A stretch of 30,052 bases of DNA, taken from the NCBI GenBank assembly GCA_009869945.1, contig WIXG01000639.1, forward strand, positions 1 to 30,052, in the 5' to 3' direction. The notes below the pieces were generated by a model. The model was not told the DNA's origin, searched no databases, and saw only the letters and a program-made list of their open reading frames with translations. Each line of letters starts with the position of its first letter. The first letter of the stretch is position 1. This stretch comes from Mesaphorura yosii. Taxonomy: Eukaryota; Arthropoda; Collembola; Poduromorpha; Tullbergiidae. Made by a program: the position numbers and the translations under genes. This document shows positions 1 to 10,094 of the stretch, one piece after another.

Positions 1-1
1 A

Positions 2-1224
2 AACTACGGCGTCGCTTTCGCCACCGTGGCGCTCCTCATTCTTTGCTCCCAGCACCTCCGAAAAGTCGAAGTCTCCTGTCCGTGCTTACCGGAAAAGAAG
101 TTTCCGCTATTTCAAGTGTTTCCTGTCCTGCTCTCCGTCGCCACAGTGTGGGCCATTTGCTGGGTACTCACGGCGACCGACACGCTGGCGGTGGGGGATG
201 CGGCAAGAACGGACGTGAAGCTCAAGATTTTGGAGGGAGCGCCTTGGTTTCGCGTTCCTTACCCGTGTATGTAACTCTATCTCATCTTTGCGTTACAAGG
301 TCAAAAATTAATATTACGTCGATTCTTTTGTTTCAGTTCAGTGGGGTTGGCCGACGGTGTCTCTCGGAGCCGTTGCAGGCATGCTCTCGGCTGTTTTGAC
401 CACCACTATCGAGTCTCTCGGCGATTACTTTGCATGCTCAAATGTTTCAAGTAAGGCGAACCCCATTTTGACCGAAATCGGTACCTTCTAACCGAACTCT
501 CGCTTGTACAGAGGCCAAAGTGCCGCCGCCCCATGCGCTCAACCGCGGGATCCTCGTTGAGGGCCTCGGCTGCGTGCTCAGTGGAATCTGGGGCTCAGGC
601 AACGGCTCCACATCGTACAGCAACAACATCGGGACCATCGGCGTGACTCGCGTCGCCTCTCGGCGCGTGATTCAGACCGCCGGTCTGATCATGATTGCCC
701 TATCCCTCGTGGGCAAGGCGGGCGCCGTGTTTGTGGGGTTGCCCGACCCACTGTTGGGCGGCCTCTTTTGTTATCTCTTCCCACTCATCATGGCCGTGGG
801 TATCGGGACCCTGGCTGAAGTCTCGCTCGCATCCGAGCGAAACCTCTTCATTGTGTCCTTCTCCATCTTCGGAGGGCTTGCCATTTCGCAGCGGATCACG
901 GAGAATCCTGGCGTTATTCAGACCGGGTCGCCAGAAGGCGACAGTCTCATCTACGTCCTGCTGAGCACGGGAATGTTCATGGCTGGAGTGGTCGGCTTCG
1001 TGCTGGACAACACGATTCCAGGGACACCCGAAGAACGCGGCTTGGCGAGTCGGCAGCTTGCCGCTGAGGCATCGTTGGAGGAGCGCGACACGTCCTACGA
1101 CCTGCCACAGCTAGTTATGCCGGTCATCCGGACGGCGCGATGGCTGAGATACGTGCCTCTCTCGCCGACTTACGACGGCGCTGCACTGCGGCAGAAGCTG
1201 CCGTTCAAGAATCGGGAAAAATAA
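2..1224 (+). CDS. SLC23 family nucleobase/ascorbate transporter, C-terminal part (5' end outside window)
   Basis: Exons are 2-266 (open at the left edge), 337-450 and 512-1224; the introns of 70 and 61 bp are both phase 1 with GT-AG borders. The encoded segment shows the hallmarks of the xanthine/uracil permease family: FPVLLSV near the start, PYPFQWGWPTV across the first junction, TIESLGDYFACS, HALNRGILVEGLG, the signature GSGNGSTSYSNNIG, LPDPLLGGLFCYLFP, and PGTPEERGL near the C-terminus. These match animal SLC23A1/A2, sodium-coupled ascorbate carriers of the plasma membrane, although related animal members carry nucleobases, so the substrate is not settled. The C-terminal tail is short and basic (KNREK). 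The N-terminal half lies to the left of the window. The stop codon sits inside an AATAAA hexamer. Family assignment is firm; substrate is inferred. Confidence 0.93.
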
Positions 1225-1225
1225 A
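1220..1225 (+). terminator. Poly(A) signal AATAAA overlapping the SLC23 stop codon
   Basis: The hexamer AATAAA contains the TAA stop (1222-1224). If it is the signal used, the 3' UTR would be only some 10-30 bases. No other AATAAA follows in the next 400 bases on this strand. Confidence 0.5.
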
Positions 1226-1697
1226 GAAACTTCAACTTTAACGCCGATTTTGAAAAAAGGTAATATCATCAACCTCGATGGTATGATTAAATACACGTGA
1301 AAATCCAAACCACGTATTGTCTCAAGTGTTTTCTGTATCCGACTGAATGATGTCACGGATTATGTCATTTTCGTGTCACATAAAAGTGCACGGGATCACA
1401 AAAGCAATCAATGCTTGCCTCTACCACACATATTTAGCTGCTTGAGCGTTATTTAGCATTAGTCAGCTTGTCAATGCAGCAATTAACATTAAAGATGACA
1501 CAAAATCGGTCGCATTACATCACCCGTCATCCGTGTAGTCCATTGATAATGAAACAATTGACAAGTGCTTCAATTTCAAAGGCACTTAGAGTCTGTATAA
1601 GAAGAGAAATAGATCTCAATCAATCCACTGGTCAAAATTCTGGAGACAGACTTTCTGTGTGCAATCCTATTCTCGTATTCCTTCAAATCTATCCAAA
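1226..1697. other. Intergenic spacer SLC23 to kelch gene
   Basis: This AT-rich spacer separates two genes on the same strand and must hold the kelch gene promoter. No coding frame with recognisable similarity, RNA gene or clear TATA box is seen. The in-frame extension upstream of the kelch ATG starts with GTG and lacks a methionine start. Confidence 0.5.
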
Positions 1698-2690
1698 ATG
1701 CACCTCGTCATTTTGCCATTTTTCCTTGTAGCCATCAGCGCTCCACTGATTTCTGGTGCACTCCGCCGCGTTGTGACGTCCAGCCGGCTTCCGAAGCCTG
1801 TCTACGGCCACTCCGCCGTGTACGACGGTCAAGACACTGTTTTCTTGCTCGCCGGGGCGGTCAACGTCGACGTGCTGCAGGAACATGTCGTAAAATACTC
1901 GCTCAGCACCGGTGATGTGGAAGAGCTCGGCTTCTTCATGCATCTTCCCGTGTACGGGGGCGTTGCCATCCTGCGCGGACATGACCACGGAGCTGACTCC
2001 GTGATCGACTACATTGGCGGGATCAGCGGGCAAGAAGATGGCTTCCGCCAAGAAATTGGACGTTATGCAATCGGGACGGATTCCTACTCGATGGTGGGGC
2101 ACCTCCCGAGCACTCTGGGCCTCCCGGCGGCTGCGTGGGACGACGCGAGCGGAGTGGCGTACTTGTTTGGCGGGCAGGTGCGGTATGGCTCCGGCCAGCT
2201 GACGGATCATGTCCTAGCTTACAATACGAGCAGCTTGGAAGTTCGCCAAGTCTCGCAGTTCGTCGGAGCCCGCTACGCGCTTTCAGCCGTTTGGGACAGC
2301 CGCCGAGGCGTCGCCTACGCATTTGGCGGATACGGTGAAGATCGGGAGTCACCCGTCCGGGAGGAAGTGCTCGAATTTGATCCTGCTAGCGGCGTGACTA
2401 GAATAATTGCCAGACTTCCGTATCCGGTCGAGGATTCTTGCGCCGTTTTCGGGGATGAGGCCGAGACAGGAACAGCGGCAGCGTACGTGATTACCCATGA
2501 AAACTTAATTAAATTCAGTCCTGCTGCTGGCAGCAACCGGACGGAAGAATTGCACGTCGACAACTGGCCAGACTCAACGTGGCAGACGGCCTGCGTGTAC
2601 ATCCCAAAATACAATCGAATCTACATTTTTGGCGGTGGTGTGTGGATGGCAGGCAGAGACGAGATTTCCTACATCGATTTGACCGAGTAA
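1698..2690 (+). CDS. Secreted kelch-repeat (beta-propeller) protein
   Basis: This is a single-exon gene of 330 codons. The ATG at 1698 has an A-rich Kozak context and starts a clear signal peptide (MHLVILPFFLVAISAPLISG). After it come about six kelch-type units, each with a hydrophobic strand ending in a Gly pair or similar: GHSAVYDGQDTVFLLAG, VIDYIGG, SGVAYLFGG, RGVAYAFGGYG, AAAYVI and NRIYIFGG. One small propeller therefore fills the whole mature protein. No BTB, BACK, EGF or membrane segment is present, so it is not a KLHL ubiquitin adaptor; it is probably extracellular or in the secretory lumen. The partner is unknown. It faces the SLC44 gene tail to tail. The kelch/propeller call is sound; a specific function cannot be given. 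Confidence 0.85.
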   Translation: MHLVILPFFLVAISAPLISGALRRVVTSSRLPKPVYGHSAVYDGQDTVFLLAGAVNVDVLQEHVVKYSLSTGDVEELGFFMHLPVYGGVAILRGHDHGADSVIDYIGGISGQEDGFRQEIGRYAIGTDSYSMVGHLPSTLGLPAAAWDDASGVAYLFGGQVRYGSGQLTDHVLAYNTSSLEVRQVSQFVGARYALSAVWDSRRGVAYAFGGYGEDRESPVREEVLEFDPASGVTRIIARLPYPVEDSCAVFGDEAETGTAAAYVITHENLIKFSPAAGSNRTEELHVDNWPDSTWQTACVYIPKYNRIYIFGGGVWMAGRDEISYIDLTE

Positions 2691-2785
2691 GCCTTAAATT
2701 AGGCAACAACGCGTTAAATTAGCGAATTTTCATAGAACTATTAAGAATGCTTGTTTATTAAGCTGATAATTAAGCAAAAGTCAAC

Positions 2786-2791
2786 TTTATT
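2786..2791 (-). terminator. Candidate poly(A) signal for SLC44 gene
   Basis: AATAAA on the minus strand about 310 bases past the SLC44 stop, with a second copy at 2754-2759. These are the nearest canonical hexamers downstream of the stop. Confidence 0.4.
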
Positions 2792-2893
2792 GAACAACTT
2801 CAGATAATTAATACAAATCAAGTACGTAATTAGTGCAACTTTACTATTTAATAGTAATAGAGATCAGCAAAGTGAACGAAGAGATTACATACA

Positions 2894-2899
2894 AATAAA
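2894..2899 (+). terminator. Candidate poly(A) signal for kelch gene
   Basis: AATAAA about 200 bases past the kelch stop codon; no canonical hexamer lies nearer on the plus strand. Confidence 0.4.
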
Positions 2900-3100
2900 T
2901 ACTTAAGTGTATTCAGGTCTTAATTATGCATAATTACAATACGAGGCAAGGATTCTTCTTGTCCAGTCATTACGAAGAAAATACTTTAAGAATACAAAAA
3001 TGCAAGGCGTGGCATGGCAAAATGTTCTTCTTGAGCAGTCGTTTGAAGTTTCCCGCGCGTCGCGCCGTCATACGTGCACGAACAGCGTCAGCGTAGATTC

Positions 3101-6100
3101 TTAAGTGGCTGTGGCTCCATTGGTGACTGTCCCTGATATGGCGGATCCCACTTGCTTCTGATTCCTTTTCCCCAGAATTTCCATCAGCTCTTTCGGCATG
3201 TAGTACGGCTTCTCTTCGGAGCCGTCGTTTCTCTCCGAGTCCTCAACTGTGCAAAGGCCAGACGGGTAAGGAATTCAATTTCAAGCGAGTGTGGGAAAGA
3301 TTACCCAAGACAAATCTAGGATACTTACGGAAACACAAGAAGAGCGTGTCCACAGCCATGTTGTACACGGAGAAGAAGAGCGAGGCGATGAAGTACGTGC
3401 CGACGGCCACGACGATGACGGGCATCAAGTAAAAATGGAGGATCGGTGTTTCTTCACCGAAAACACCGCGTTCGTCGACCGGTCGCGAAAAGTAGTAGAA
3501 GGAGGCCAGGCTCACTCCGCCGACGATGAGTAGCTTGCCGATGAAGAGGAGAAAGTCGGTGACTTTGTCCAGGACGAAAGCCCGCACGGCATTCCGCATG
3601 AGGAGGAAGAAAGCGTCACGGGCGGAGGTGCAGAAATTCCGACCGTAAATGGCGGTCATGATATAGGCGTTCCGGTTGATGAACTTCATAAACTTCTCCA
3701 GACACCAAAAGCAGCATTTGCAGCCGCACAGAATGGCTTTGGCGATCGGGTTTTCCCTGTACAGCATCAAATGGTTAAAAATTTAAAAATTGGTGGCGCC
3801 AATAAGCTATAACCTGTATAAGCAATGAGTATAACTCACCCGTACTCCTTCAGCTTATAATCGACGTACTCCAGAACGTAACGAACAAATTTGATGGTGC
3901 TGATGATCAGACTGCCAAACGCCAGCGTGCCGAGATGGAATCGGAGCGTTCGGCGTAGACTGTTGGTGACTGGGAATAGGTCCAGATTTTTGCTCCGATT
4001 GAATGTCCAGTACCAGCCCGCAAATGCGCCTGCCAGCACCATATCATCAAAGTCGTTGATAAAGCACAACAGCCAAATAACTCCAAAGAAGTTGTACAGA
4101 TGAAACCAGCCGACGTTGGATAGTTTCTGGTAGTTTGAGAACTGGCACGCATTCTTCAGGACGCAGTCCGACTCGGTCCCGCAACGCGACGCGAATTTCT
4201 TCAGGTTGCAGACGGTCTCTTCGAGCAGTGGCTCCCCGGCACAGGTGCAATTCTCCGCGACGTGGTAAGCCTCCTCCGACGCGGAGACGAGGTACACGCC
4301 GACAAGGAGGAAGAAGCCGATGGCGAATATTTGCATAATCCACGGCGTCACGGGCCACGCGAGCGTGAAGACCATGTCGCCCACGGCGCGAGCGCCTTGT
4401 TTGATGAGCGCGACGGCGATGGCGAGCCGTGAGCGGAGGATGAGGACGAGAAGCAGCAGGATCGCAAGCAGGACGCCGGTGACGATCGAAAACACGAGCC
4501 ACGTATCCTTCAGCTTCAAATACGTGTCCAGCTGGTTTGTAAACTCCTCGCCGGTGATAAACCGTTGCTGGAGGACTTCGTCTTGCTTCGTCCTCAAAGC
4601 ATAGGCTTCGACTTCGTTCTCAGACTCGGTCTTCAGCTGCAAGTATTTCGCCACGCTGAAGTAGCAGCCGAAACTGAGTACACCGATGGAGCCAATCAGC
4701 GAAAGCCAAACCATCACGCCGGCGAAGCAGCGCATAAGGCAGATCCAAATCAGGGAGGCGATGGCGCCCGCGACGAGCAGGACGACCATAATGTGCCAAG
4801 AGGCCTGGAAATCTTCGAAGAGATACTCGAAATTCTGTGTGCACAAGAATTCATCGCTCAAATATTTAAATTCCCTTGAATTTGACTCCTTCGATGTAAG
4901 AAGCTTCTTTTCTTTGGCCTACCTGCTTGGCATTTAGGAGTTCAATGAGTTTCTTCACTCCTTTCGTCACATCGTTGATCTGCACCTCGTCCTTGATTTT
5001 CTCCATGTCATTGTCGTTGAGGATGTTTGGAATGCAGCGTTTGGCGACTGAAAGACGTAAATAACCGATTAATTACGGATAATCGACTCAGAGCAGAGTG
5101 CTGAGTGCAAAGTCTGACTCAGATTCGTCATTTGCAAGTGAAAATTGCAACATTTTGACTCTAGTATCAAAATTCGGCATGCAACTAACATTAAAAGCCC
5201 CCCAAACTACTTTAGCTGGTATAATCAACCAAACCTACATTTAACTTTTAACTAGCCAAGCTTGAATTTACAGTTGATTAATTGAAGTTAATGCTCTGAC
5301 TAATGATTCACTAATTAAATACTCTAAGTGGTTTAGTATTGTTAAATTCACGACTTACGAATACTTCGCACATTTCGGACAGGATTCCGGACCCACGACT
5401 GCTTGGTGTAGTTTTCTGCAGCAGGTGAAGTTTTGACGAAAAACACGTAACGCGTAAGAAAATTCGGACGAGAAGCGGAAAGCCAAAAAGGAAGAAGAAA
5501 TATCGTCACATGATTAGATTTTTCAAATCTAGCGACTCCCGCCCTCTCGAAAAGCGAATTTACAGCTGTTTCGCGCGCTGCGCCATCGTTCAAGCGTGTG
5601 CACGAGACGCAGACTTACTCGGATCCGAAGGGAGCACGTAACGCGAGCAGAGTTTCCGGTTCATCAACTCAGCAATCGAGTACTTAGACCGATCCACGTC
5701 GTACTGGCAAATCATCTTGGCTTTAATATCCTCCTCTGACAAGCGAGTGGAGTCCATCGAAGGCGTCCAGGGCCCGAAAGTCGGGCATTCCTCCACGCAA
5801 ATCTGCGGAGTCCGGCAGCCCGTCAGTAGCACTTTTGGCGTGGCACATCGCGTGATGTCGAAAAAGTAGAGGAATGATTTGTTGGCCACGCGAGGATCCA
5901 CGCCACATTTCTGGCCCCACGAGTCAACGGGATGCACGAGTACGGAAGGGTCACCTTGCCTGAACGCTGCGAACCAAAAAAATTGCCACAAAATCAATAC
6001 GATAAGAGGTTCATAATTCATACGCAGGCAGGAAAAATAATAGCAAGGTCACGCCAATTTGTTTTGACATGTCGAACGAATTTGGCATACAATTTGGGAC

Positions 6101-9100
6101 GACACGATTCGGCTCTCAGTCAGACTTTTACCCGAATTACGACTTTTGCTCGATTATTTGTACAGACCTGTGCAAATAACCAATAATTCATGACAGGAGG
6201 ATTGAAAACCCGAAACTGAACGGGAATCAATCGTTTTTATGAGATATATCACACTGACTGCCGAATCTGGTAGTCAATGTCGGGAATTCCCCAAATTCGG
6301 TCAATTTTTGGTCGAAAATCGAAAACCGGGCATGGCACCCGCCTGAAACTTACCGATAACTGCTACGACCGCCCATCCGACGAGAAACACGAGGAAGAAG
6401 AGGAGACAGATGACGTCCGTGCAGCCCCGCTTCTCGATTGGACCCGTGAATTTGGGGTCGAATTCGTGTGGCATGCCTGAAATAACAACCAGACAAAGAA
6501 ACGGCTCAGATTAAACTAAAAGACAGAGAAACTCTGCCATCGTCGGGCTAAGAATTTAGAGCTTCGATTATTCGATTCTTGTCGTACTGGGTCAGGTTCA
6601 GGGAGGACTTTGATTAATTAAAAACCTATTTCTTCAAGCTTTAATTGAATTTTAGAGCACAGGCGAAGGTGAAGCCGTGCACCGGCATGGCGGTCGATTC
6701 GACGAACGCTGGAGCCGAAATGAAATGAGCCGCTTGCTTAATATTCATGATTGCAATTCTCGTATTAATTCGGATCGACGGCCGATTCCCTCCCGGAATT
6801 GCGACTGGCGGCTATCGATCAAACCTCAATTATTTTCGCGAAATGAGCCCTGGAGTGCTCTTTGTCATTTGAAGTGGGATTCTATTTCGGTAATCTCAGT
6901 TGAATCGATTTCGGTGTCTGAATAGACTGAATTATAATTAATCACTCACTTGGCGGTCGATCTCGCCTCGGTGTGTGTGACTGCTGGGAACACTTCGACT
7001 TCGATCGAATTTGCCGATTTATCACGGTCTTAATTAAACAAGCATACAAAATGCACAAAGGAGCTGACTGATTCAAATTTCAAAGAAGTAAAGGGTTGAA
7101 GGGTTCGGTGAACGGTGATCGGTGTCCCGATTCAATTTTGAGCTCCGACAAGCAAAAACTAAAAACAGTCGAGGCGAGAGTGGTGAGAATGGTCAAATCA
7201 AATCGACGCCTGGCAGTCTAATTCAATCAGTTTAATGTCACTCAACGCCCGCGCTCGTTTTGAATTGAGATCTGCATGACTGAAATGAACGCTTGAGCGT
7301 TAAGTTGACTGATTTATCACAGCAAGCTCGGAGTCGACTGACTGACACGCAAATCGCAAACGCAAAGTCAACTCAACTCGCAACGGCACGGTACGAAACA
7401 TGAGGCATGATACTTTAAAGTAAATCTACAAGTGGTTGGATTCCAAGAACTGTAAACGATTAGCGAGTACAGGAAACTTAAGTCAACAGTCAATAGTCAA
7501 CAGTCAACATTATTCGTAAACAAATACGCTTACACTGCGAAGACTACGATTGCTTATCGTATTTTCTTAATGCAGTGCATTGCAATGCAGTAAAGAAATG
7601 ACTCATATCATAATTTACGGTGCTCATGACATGACCCGAAGCAGCAGAATCAGCAGGCACTGAATCATCAAGCAGTCGAGCTAAAACTAAAAGGTACCTG
7701 AAACCTGAAACGAGACTGAACACTGAATTTGCAATTGACGAAAGGACGTCGACGCAAAGATGCGGCTGTGCTTGCCAAAAATAAACATGATAAAGATAAA
7801 AGGTTAAGTAAACACGACAGCGCAGCGACAGTTAACATCTTAACACGGGCCATAACTAATTACATCTTCGCTTTAAGCAATACGCAATGAATACTTGAAT
7901 GCTTTTATTCAGAAGCTGCATGGTGCATGATCTTTGACACTTTTCTTCATCGCTTGCGCCTGCCTTACAAATAAATACTTGTGCTTGGCCTGGCGTGGCG
8001 CCTATTTATGCCCGTAGCCTCCACCGCCACCACTGCCGCCGCCCTGGAAACTGTAGCCCGCCGCCCTGTCGAGTCCCTGTACGGCCTGCACCGCCTGAAG
8101 CGCCGCCGCATTCGTCGCCGTCTGCATTGTCTTAGCCGCCGACGCCTGGTGAGCGTAGTGAGCCGCCTGCATCTGCTGCGCCGCCAAGGAGCTCCCCGCG
8201 AGGTGCGCCATCTGCTGCGCCGCCGCGTCCTGCGCCAGCCCGTGCAGCGAGTCGCCCTGCGCCGCCTGGTATGCCTGAGCAAAGTTGGATTTGGCCGCGT
8301 TCTTGGCAGCGTACGCGATTGCGGGCGCGTTGCTCGCGAGCGCCGCCGAAATGATGGAACCCTGCTGCTGATGGCGGACTGCGTCAAAGGCGCGACCCGC
8401 CTGCTCCTTCGTGACGGGGGCGGTGAAGGCCGCGACGAACTGGGCGGTCGTTCCGAGCTGGTGTTGGTAGTCTCGGCCGACTGCTGCTGACACGGCGGCT
8501 TGCGCCGACCACGCGGCCACGTCCTGATTTGCCTGCACCTCGTTCAGGGCTTCGTGCCCCGCCTGAGCAGCGCCGTAGTTGGCTTGTCCGCCGTGGCCCG
8601 CCAGAGCGAAGGCGGGAAGTAGTGTGAGTAAAAATGAAATTGGTTGCTCCATCGTGACTGACTTTGACGTAACTAAAAATTGCGACTAATTTCTAAAAAT
8701 AGGCTCAGTGAGCTTTTATAGACTTTCACCCCGCGCGCGCTTTCAGGCAAGGCGACACGGCTGTCTTAATTGTTACGAGGTTGATTACTTAATTCAGTTA
8801 CGGTAAATTGCACGGTGCAGTGAAATCCGGCAAAACAAAAGCCAAGCCATGCAGATGCAGAGTCGCGATGTCAGAACAAAGCAGAGCAGAGAAAAGATTC
8901 AAGGCAGATCAAAGAAATTACCTGAAATGTAGGCAAATTCGATACGACAGAGAATCCTTTACGACTCAATTTGTAAGGCAAGCCAAGTCAGCAATTTGCA
9001 ATTACTCAACTTAATTCAATTCAGGAATTGTGAAGTTGGAGTTGGAGTGGAAGTGGAAAGCGAATCACTTCACATTTTTTAAACTAAATCAGTGCTGCTG

Positions 9101-10094
9101 CTGCTGCGGGTTGACGCAACCTTTTGTGAAAATGCAGTCTGCACTCGCACTGACACCTCAAAATTGATCTCAACTCTCGCGTCGACTGTCGTGTCGTTGT
9201 CGATTCACAGCTGGCGAATTTGGCTTTGGCATCGAGTTGAACGTCGACTGTCGAACAAACTAATTAAGAATCACATGTCGAACTGCCTGTCTACCAATGC
9301 CGAATGCCAAAGTCAACCTTAACCTGCTAATGAGTTTTCGTTTAGCTGCTTCATATGATGAGTGTACTAATGACTAGGCAAGGACATTGGCAAATATATG
9401 GAAGCAGTATTCGAGATCTGCTGATCCACTTTTTGTGCTCGTCTCCTCAAAAACATTTCAAGATCGCACCACACTAAAATCCAGTCAAGCACGCCCTCCG
9501 GTCTGTCTAGCTTAATGCAAGGCGTAATGAAATACGAATTACGAAGTACAGTAACAAGCAGTGATTAGCTTATTAAGAACCTGAACCAGTAAATCAGCAA
9601 TAGCAAACCGCAGCCACGCCACGGCTCGATCACTGCACAATAAAACCTGAACCAGCTCAGAGACAAAAGATTTCCTTTCCATCGTTCCAATGTCAATTCA
9701 AGGAATTACTAATTCATATGATAAAGTGTACTGTTCAGCTCGACTGGGCTGGCCTAAGCGGGTACGGGTACAATTACTTTAATAGGCGGTTATTAACTGT
9801 GTACTGTATCGTATTTCATAATCAACCAAATCCAACCCAGTTCCTAATACGCAACTCGCGAATAATTGACGGATCGATTCAGCCAGCAAGCCAGCTAGCC
9901 AATTTAACTCGATCAAGTTGTCAGTGGGTTGTCAATCATCATTTCGTTTCGCGTTACAGTCCAAATTGGCAAGAACGGCGAGGAGGATGGTAGAGACTGG
10001 ACTTACCATACTTTCCAGAGCGGTCCACGGTGTCCAGCATGATCTCATCGCCGCCGTGGCCGTTTGCGTCTCCGATCTTGCCTGTTCCAGTCAT
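3101..10094 (-). CDS. Choline transporter-like protein (SLC44/CTL family), 8 exons
   Basis: Exons on the minus strand are 10094-10007, 6476-6354, 5966-5619, 5415-5359, 5047-4923, 4834-3840, 3756-3329 and 3246-3101; phases agree throughout and give 769 aa, slightly longer than vertebrate CTL1-5. Diagnostic blocks are EFDPKFTGPIEKRGCTDVIC before TM1 (about residue 45), GDPSVLVHPVDSWGQKCG and GCRTPQICVEECP in the large Cys-rich extracellular loop, ASWHIMVV opening the second membrane segment (about 259), ENPIAKAILCGCKCCFWCLEKF, NRNAYIMTAIYG, DKVTDFLLFIGKLL, and the ER-NDGS-EEKPYYM tail. The family comprises plasma-membrane and mitochondrial carriers of choline and in some cases ethanolamine, feeding phospholipid synthesis. 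Exon 1 encodes only 29 residues and is separated by a 3.5-kb intron that houses another gene; all other introns are about 70-390 bp. Confidence 0.95.
6950..7000 (-). other. Possible alternative 5' exon of the SLC44 gene
   Basis: On the minus strand the sequence GACCGCCAA is followed by a strong donor GTGAGT (6949-6944). Spliced to the acceptor at 6477, it would put an A at position -3 of the ATG at 6474 (start of MPHEFDP), giving an isoform that lacks the first 30 residues. The upstream limit of the exon is not visible. Alternative first exons are known in the SLC44 family. This is inference from splice signals only. Confidence 0.3.
7481..7508. repeat. Short tandem repeat, 4 x 7 bp (AGTCAAC)
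   Basis: Four consecutive heptamers AGTCAAC with a single change (AGTCAAT in the second unit), inside SLC44 intron 1. Scattered AGTCAAC-like words occur elsewhere in the intron. Confidence 0.75.
7576..7589. repeat. Perfect 14-bp palindrome TGCATTGCAATGCA
   Basis: The sequence equals its own reverse complement. The ATTGCAAT core resembles paired C/EBP or POU half-sites. It lies about 410 bases past the stop codon of the nested Ala-rich gene. No function is shown. Confidence 0.5.
7904..7909 (-). terminator. Poly(A) signal of the nested Ala-rich gene
   Basis: AATAAA on the minus strand, about 95 bases downstream of the TAG stop of the Ala-rich gene. Confidence 0.55.
8002..8652 (-). CDS. Ala/Gln/Gly-rich secreted protein nested in the SLC44 intron
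   Basis: This is an intronless gene of 216 codons. MEQPISFLLTLLPAFALA is a typical signal peptide, with likely cleavage before GHGG. The mature protein is dominated by Ala with Gln, His, Ser, Asn and Gly and many small-residue words such as AQAAVSAAVG, AALASNAPAIAYAAKNAAK and AAQQMAHLAGSSLAAQQ; it ends in GGGSGGGGGYGHK. There are no cysteines. Such composition is typical of structural extracellular proteins (silk-like, cuticular, egg-coat or adhesive), but I recognise no family. A TATA box 62 bp upstream of the ATG and a poly(A) signal 95 bp past the stop mark it as a unit separate from the host SLC44 gene, on the same strand. The coding part is much richer in G+C than its surroundings. The class is inferred from composition, not homology. 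Confidence 0.75.
   Translation of the reverse strand: MEQPISFLLTLLPAFALAGHGGQANYGAAQAGHEALNEVQANQDVAAWSAQAAVSAAVGRDYQHQLGTTAQFVAAFTAPVTKEQAGRAFDAVRHQQQGSIISAALASNAPAIAYAAKNAAKSNFAQAYQAAQGDSLHGLAQDAAAQQMAHLAGSSLAAQQMQAAHYAHQASAAKTMQTATNAAALQAVQAVQGLDRAAGYSFQGGGSGGGGGYGHK
8714..8720 (-). promoter_or_regulatory. TATA box of the Ala-rich gene
   Basis: Minus-strand CTATAAAAG lies about 62 bases upstream of the ATG at 8652, at a distance allowing a 5' UTR of roughly 30 bases. It is the clearest TATA element noticed in the window and fits a strongly, tissue-specifically expressed secretory gene. Confidence 0.65.
8721..10006. other. Proximal part of SLC44 intron 1
   Basis: This sequence is non-coding as far as can be seen. 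It contains a five-unit TGC microsatellite (9093-9107) and purine-rich low-complexity stretches. It must include the upstream regulatory region of the nested Ala-rich gene. No RNA gene or transposon end is recognised. Confidence 0.45.

Larger units (their letters stand above)
2691..3100. other. Convergent 3' region between kelch gene and SLC44 gene
   Basis: This is non-coding, strongly AT-rich sequence. On the plus strand an AATAAA lies at 2894-2899. On the minus strand AATAAA (read as tttatt) occurs at 2786-2791 and 2754-2759. If these are the signals used, the two 3' UTRs overlap by more than 100 bases. Confidence 0.5.
6477..8001. other. Distal part of SLC44 intron 1, downstream of the nested gene
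   Basis: This stretch is non-coding apart from a doubtful 61-codon minus-strand reading frame at 7668-7853. It contains a tandem heptamer (7481-7508), a 14-bp palindrome (7576-7589), the poly(A) signal of the nested Ala-rich gene (7904-7909) and a good minus-strand donor signal at 6949-6944 that may belong to an alternative first exon of the SLC44 gene. Confidence 0.45.

Noticed and set aside
7668..7853. 61-codon minus-strand frame with a hydrophobic N-terminus downstream of the Ala-rich gene
   Set aside because: It looks like a signal peptide followed by basic low-complexity sequence, but has no family features, no promoter element and no poly(A) signal of its own; probably chance.
7981..8490. 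Long plus-strand frame opposite the Ala-rich gene, rich in Arg and Leu
   Set aside because: A shadow of the GC-rich Ala-coding strand; the minus-strand frame has the signal peptide, TATA box and poly(A) signal.
9093..9107. Five TGC units as a possible expanded trinucleotide repeat
   Set aside because: Only 15 bases, in an intron; ordinary microsatellite.
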